A DNA stretch of 64,000 nucleotides from Lichenostomus cassidix (taxonomy: Eukaryota > Chordata > Aves > Passeriformes > Meliphagidae): the NCBI GenBank assembly GCA_008360975.2, contig CM039182.1, positions 19,688,324-19,752,323 on the forward strand, given 5' to 3'. The position numbers and the translations under genes are program-made. This document shows positions 60,201-64,000 of the stretch, in pieces (positions within the stretch are counted from its first letter, which is position 1; each line of letters begins with the position of its first letter). A model generated the notes under the pieces. The model was not told the origin of the DNA. It saw only the letters and a program-made list of their open reading frames with translations, and ran no database searches.

Positions 60201-62525
60201 TGCTAACTAGAATACCATGTAATAAAATGGTATAAATTAGTATAAAGAGAGGAAATTTGTACAGTGAGATAGTTGTTTTCTTCACCTATAGCAAATCTGC
60301 TAAATATGGCTGAGATTTATTACACACCTTATTGTGAAACAAAAGCCAAGTTTCAGGACATCCTCCCAGAGGTGGAAGTACAGTAGGAGCAAATCCTGAG
60401 TAAGTTGAATTTTGCCTTTCACAGATAAAGGTGTTTTTCATACCACAATTTATATCTTTCCAAAGGCCTGTAAGGAATGGAATACAGACAATAATTGTAA
60501 AGATTACAGAATACAGAGGAACTCTTGTACAACTACTACAGCAGTCAGCCCTAAATGGCATTCATAAAGCACAAATGAAACACATTTACGCAAATACACT
60601 CCTCCTTTCTCTGCAATATGTTTTTTTTCCTAAAAGTGATGGCACAGTTTCAAACTTCTGTGCATTACAAAAAAAATATCAGTGTTGAATTACCTCTTTG
60701 TGGGGTAGCCTCAAATTTAGTATATAACAAACATTTTGAATTTTCATGCTAAATTTTACCCAGATTTTACCAAATCTTGTTGCTATTTTACTCACCAAAA
60801 TCTTCTGCCATTATCACACAGTTTTCATCATTATTCGCAAAATTTGGTTCATTTGGAGCCCAGGCAACATAATTCACTGGGGTGTCATCCAGCCATCTGG
60901 AAGAAACAAGTTGCTGCCAGACAGACATCTCAGCAATCAGTCAGTCACAAGGTAATTTTGGGCAGAGGCCTAAGCAAGGTTTTAGCAGTTTAGAGAGGGC
61001 AAAGGCTCTGCACACCCTGGAGAGAGCCACAGCATTGCTGCTGCTCCTCATCTGCTTAGTACCACCAGCGTATGGACATCCTGTATGTCCCAGAAAGGTG
61101 TCCTCCTGAAAGACTTCTACAAACACACTGTTGAAACAAGTTTCCTACATGAAATTTCAGAAAGCTGTTGATGAGGTGCTACTTACACTTCTTGCTTCCA
61201 GCTCACATAACCTGAATCACTTGGGATTAATTTGATTTAACCCTTACATATACATTTTTTCAAAACCTCCTGGGCTTTCTCTGTAGCCATTGGAGATCTG
61301 GTCAGAGAAAATCTCACCCTTAGGTTGATGTCAGAAGTGGATCAGGTAAATAACATCCCAAAATAAGCTGCTTCTCCTCACTACCAATGTAGAGTTGCAG
61401 TTCTTTCAGTGTAAGACATTAGGTGAGCTGCATCTTAGCCACAATTTTATTGGTTTTGCTCTCCCAAATTTGGAAGGAAAGTGCATTTCTCTGCTTCAGT
61501 ATAGATGAATGTAACACTTCTGATCTGTGACATCTCCTGAAAACTATCCAGAAGTCAGTTGCACAACAGTTTTTAGCTTGTGAAACTGAAGTACAGAAAT
61601 GCTCCCTAAGAGTGAGATGAATTTACAATCATTTGTTATCCATTACCAGTTTTCCTTTACTCACCTGAATCTCTGATCAAAGCTGATAACTAAGCCGATG
61701 AAATATGATTTTCCTCTGTGTTTTGTGTAAATCTAAAATAAAAGTAATTAATAGGTAAGCACTACTGTGTTCCTTAACGTCAAGCAAAAACCTGAAAGCC
61801 AATTAACCATGCCTATGTTTACTTCTTTTCCTTTTTTTTTTTCCAGAATTGGAGCCTCACATAAGAATACTGTAGGCTTGGACTCGTTTCAAGCAGACAA
61901 CAGGGATATATGGAACAACCTGGAGTGAGGAACCCACTGGACAGAAAAGCAATAATCACTGTGCTGAGCACTACATATCTAGAAGAGATAAGCAATGTGG
62001 GCTGGGACTATTCTTGCTGCACCTTTAATATTTTCATGCCATTTTCCTCTACCTATTAAAAACAATAGTAATTTTTTTACAGGTCCTGAAAAAATCTATT
62101 TGTCTGTAAATGAGTAACATAAGACAACAGCTCAGGACTCCAGCCTTGCTAAATATTTAGTATGTTCCTTTTATTTTATCATCTGCACTGCTTCACAGTT
62201 CAGCTATAATTAATAGACTTTCTGCTTACATATTGCCACAGAAATCGTCTTTTGCTTTCTTTCTCAATGACAACAAGATCTGCAAAGTTCTTCTGACAAA
62301 TCCTCCGTGCTTCTTCCATATGGACTTGTTCTTTGCTGAAATAGTACTGCTTATTTTCATATATAATCCATCCATCCTTGGTGAGTTGGTAGTCTGAAAG
62401 ATAAAGAATCATATATAATACTTTCCTGTCTGGTCTGTACAAAGTCTGAAAACCATACAGTAATCTTTGTGAAAGAGGAAAAGCCCTACCAAATTTGTAG
62501 TTTGCTTCAGGCTTTATCAGTGTAC
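47604..62525 (-). CDS. MRC1: Macrophage mannose receptor 1-like, partial gene, exons 16-30 (paralogue B)
   Basis: Second mannose receptor paralogue, same orientation as the first and upstream of it; its 5' half (signal peptide to CTLD4) is beyond the right edge. Fifteen exons were placed: 62490-62525, 62230-62393, 61665-61732, 60796-60896, 60328-60467, 59047-59161, 58210-58391, 57512-57614, 55876-56105, 53744-53909, 52202-52348, 51023-51139, 50051-50218, 48216-48245, 47604-47848. They join in frame to 2012 nt (669 codons plus stop and a split first codon). Seven exons have exactly the lengths of their paralogue A partners and the rest differ by multiples of three. By eye roughly half the residues match paralogue A, so the duplication is old. 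The protein keeps CTLD5-8, one membrane helix and a 40-odd-residue tail. It is a functional-looking gene, not a pseudogene. Confidence 0.94.
48801..48878. repeat. 22-bp minisatellite in paralogue B intron 28
   Basis: GGGATGGATGCTGGCC followed by AGGGCA repeats with exact 22-bp period from 801, 823, 845 and 867 past 48000, about 3.5 copies. It sits in a local GC-rich patch (about 48560-49330) of an intron, so the open frames over it are spurious. Confidence 0.93.
50051..52348 (-). CDS. MRC1: Paralogue B exons 26-28: CTLD8
   Basis: Exons 52202-52348, 51023-51139 and 50051-50218. Exon 26 carries the linker and CPESDHISWIPFRSHCYNF; exon 27 MLTSVEDLDESNF and GFWIGIY; exon 28 LLWQDNSALDFVNW, EGQPSGDELAFCVEM, YWSVLPC and GFICKK. 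QPS in place of EPN and WSV in place of WND mean no sugar site. Exons 27 and 28 match paralogue A exactly in length (117 and 168 nt); exon 26 is 6 nt shorter. Confidence 0.93.
53744..56105 (-). CDS. MRC1: Paralogue B exons 24-25: CTLD7
   Basis: Exons 55876-56105 and 53744-53909. Exon 24 reads [32 protein letters not shown] and [11 protein letters not shown]; exon 25 reads YYRWTDKR, FSKWDYGEPKQ, ACVYLALSERWRTAPC and FPVCKK. The EPK/WRT pair rules out a classic mannose site, exactly as in paralogue A. A run of TAATTAC 7-mers sits about 40 nt past the exon 24 donor. Confidence 0.93.
55776..55852. repeat. TAATTAC 7-mer array flanked by a 22-bp direct repeat
   Basis: Four perfect TAATTAC units (55801-55828) are flanked on both sides by near-identical copies of AATAGTAACCATTTAACTGC (the right copy differs at one base). 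The array lies in paralogue B intron 24 close to the exon 24 donor. Confidence 0.9.
57512..59161 (-). CDS. MRC1: Paralogue B exons 21-23: CTLD6
   Basis: Exons 59047-59161, 58210-58391 and 57512-57614. Landmarks: CYKIFGT, LSWHSARSVCRELGGNL, AFLTFHLKDV, WIGLND, YLWTDGS, YSNWGRGFP, TDCIAM, LWENTDC, SYICQ. The middle exon is 15 nt shorter and the first 9 nt longer than in paralogue A, all in frame. There is no EPN, so no sugar site is expected, as in other MRC1 CTLD6 domains. Confidence 0.92.
60328..62525 (-). CDS. MRC1: Paralogue B exons 16-20: linker and CTLD5, WND changed to WKD
   Basis: Exon 16 (62490-62525, 36 nt) is the linker before CTLD5 (LIKPEANYKF). Exons 17-20 are 62230-62393, 61665-61732, 60796-60896 and 60328-60467. 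Landmarks: KDGWIIYENKQYYFS, MEEARRICQKNFADL, YFIGL, NEPNFANNDENCVIM, LWKDINCG and TFICER, then LGGCPETW, the start of CTLD6. EPN and the downstream Glu are kept as in human CTLD5, but the calcium-ligand Asn of WND is Lys. Calcium and sugar binding should be weakened or altered. Intron 16 is very short in both paralogues (96 and 103 nt). Confidence 0.93.
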
Positions 62526-64000
62526 CTGTAAAACAGAAGATTTTCATAAGCAACATTCCAAATACAAAAAAAAACCACTTCTGAGAGATTTGCTTTATGT
62601 GGTTTACATACTTTGTAAAATAGAGGGAAAAAGCCCAAACCCACCAGGCAAAGTATGAATTATCTAATGCATTTTCAAGATTAAGAACACATGTAGCCAT
62701 ACTAAATTATTGGTATAATTTAGAAACATTTAGCTAGAGAAAAAACTGTATTTTACATTAATGTATCTCCAAAAACACTGTATCAAACAATCCAGGATTC
62801 ACAGTAAATTTGCGGTAGATTAAATAGACATTACTTTGAAAATTTATTTCAGTAATTTTACTTGACATGCTATGATTAATTTTCATAATTTTCTTGTGAC
62901 TAGAGCCAAACAACATTACCCAATATAGTAAATTCTAAAGATTACCTACATAGTAGTAGTCGATCCACAAGTCCTGAAAACTTATTGCTGGTTTATTGCT
63001 AATATCAGGCATAATTTCTAGTGTGCTAATGAGTTCTTCCTTTCCTGACAGCTTGCCTTTTACTAGGAAAGTCTATTTTTAAGAGTCCTGGAGAGCCAAT
63101 TGATATTAAACCCAAGTTTCTGATTACAAGCTGGACCAGGGGGAAGCACATAAGCTGTTACTGTTCCCAAAACCAGCTATAGCCTCTCAAAGGAAGATCT
63201 GCTTTCATCTGAATGACTGTTATTTTGTACTTCTGGACTAATAGTTCTCTTAGCTTGCTCTGTTTCTACTGTGGTTTGATGGAGAGAAACACGTTATTAT
63301 AGAAATGACAGAAATAATTTTATGAGAAATAAGAAAAAAAAATAAGTAAAATTATATTGGGATCTTTTAAACAATTCCTTCTCAAGTATTTAGTGAAGAA
63401 TAGAACTAAAATTATTTAAATATCTTCATTATTAATTTACATACTTTGGGTCATTTTGATTTTATTGTTTAATCCTAACATAATTGTAACATTCATTGTT
63501 TTTGGAAAGCTGGAGTACCTTATGTGTCTTAAGTGAACATGAGGGAATTAACATCTGAGCATGTCTTCTGCCATGCTGATCCTCACATAATCTAGATTCA
63601 CAAAAACAATTTCAATACAATTTCTTGAATTTTTCTTGCTTTTGAAAGGTCATCTAGGATCAAGATAAACTGATCAGAGACTTTGCATTGTGGTTTGTGA
63701 ACTCCTGAGTAATCTCCCCAAGAGCACAGAGCTACATCTGTACCAAGCAGTGTGCTCAGCATGCTAGAAAGGGCTGCACAGGATGTGCTGCTTCGAGCTG
63801 GTGTGCAGAAATCAGGGCTTGGATGGTGCATTTGTGTGACTAATCTACCAAAGGGGAACAGCGGTTCTTCCTTTTTGGTTAAGCAATTTTTCTATGTTAC
63901 CACGGTGCCTTATTCACCCTTCAAGGGTTCTGTTGGCAGAGTCATCAAACATTAGATACACTCAGTGTTTTTTTATAACTGCTTATCCCTTCCCCCACTA
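62526..64000. other. Part of paralogue B intron 15
   Basis: Upstream of paralogue B exon 16 and running off the window. Intron 15 of paralogue A is 2124 nt, so exon 15, which would carry the sugar-binding loop of CTLD4, is expected just outside. I see no exon, repeat or RNA gene I can support here. Confidence 0.6.

Noticed and set aside
62946..62973. Minus-strand 28-bp stretch between AG and GT reading LWIDYYYV-like, resembling the LWIGLN core of a CTLD
   Set aside because: Far too short, does not match the expected CTLD4 exon 15, and no flanking CTLD motifs; judged coincidence.
1..64000. tRNA, rRNA, CRISPR arrays, endogenous retrovirus genes
   Set aside because: None seen; no cloverleaf-like, spaced-repeat or gag/pol/env-like sequence could be supported.

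Overview
The window is vertebrate genomic DNA, almost certainly avian. Its genes are split into many short exons with GT/AG junctions. Its recognisable mobile elements are CR1-type LINE fragments carrying the bird-typical ATTCTATG-like 3' end. The protein-coding content is a head-to-tail tandem pair of macrophage mannose receptor (MRC1-like) genes, both on the minus strand. An expanded MRC1-like family is known from chicken, which fits. A passerine is possible from the general look of the repeats, but I cannot fix the species.

Layout: 1-12944 is the flank downstream of the first gene. It holds no gene I can support, only CR1 fragments, small tandem duplications, a (GGTTT)n run and a GC-rich island (about 4965-5960) built around a 14-bp minisatellite. 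12945-45032 is a complete 30-exon MRC1-like gene. I could place every exon by splice sites, phase and homology; the joined CDS is 4314 nt, 1437 residues plus stop, close to human MRC1 (1456 residues, 30 exons). 45033-47603 is a 2.6-kb spacer holding the promoter of the first gene and the 3' end of the second. 47604-62525 carries the last 15 exons (16-30) of a second paralogue, whose 5' half lies beyond the right edge; 62526-64000 is part of its intron 15.

Both products should be type I endocytic or adhesive lectin receptors of myeloid or endothelial surfaces: signal peptide, ricin-like cysteine-rich domain, fibronectin type II domain, eight C-type lectin-like domains (CTLDs), one membrane helix and a short tail. 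The paralogues have diverged in the places that define mannose receptor function. In the complete gene, CTLD4 has lost every EPN/WND calcium-sugar ligand while CTLD5 keeps them all, and its tail has no aromatic or dileucine endocytosis signal. In the partial gene, CTLD5 keeps EPN but WND has become WKD; its tail lacks FENTLY but ends in SEHSVV, like the NEHSVI end of human MRC1. All exon length differences between the two are multiples of three, so both look like working genes that have split roles rather than a gene and a pseudogene.
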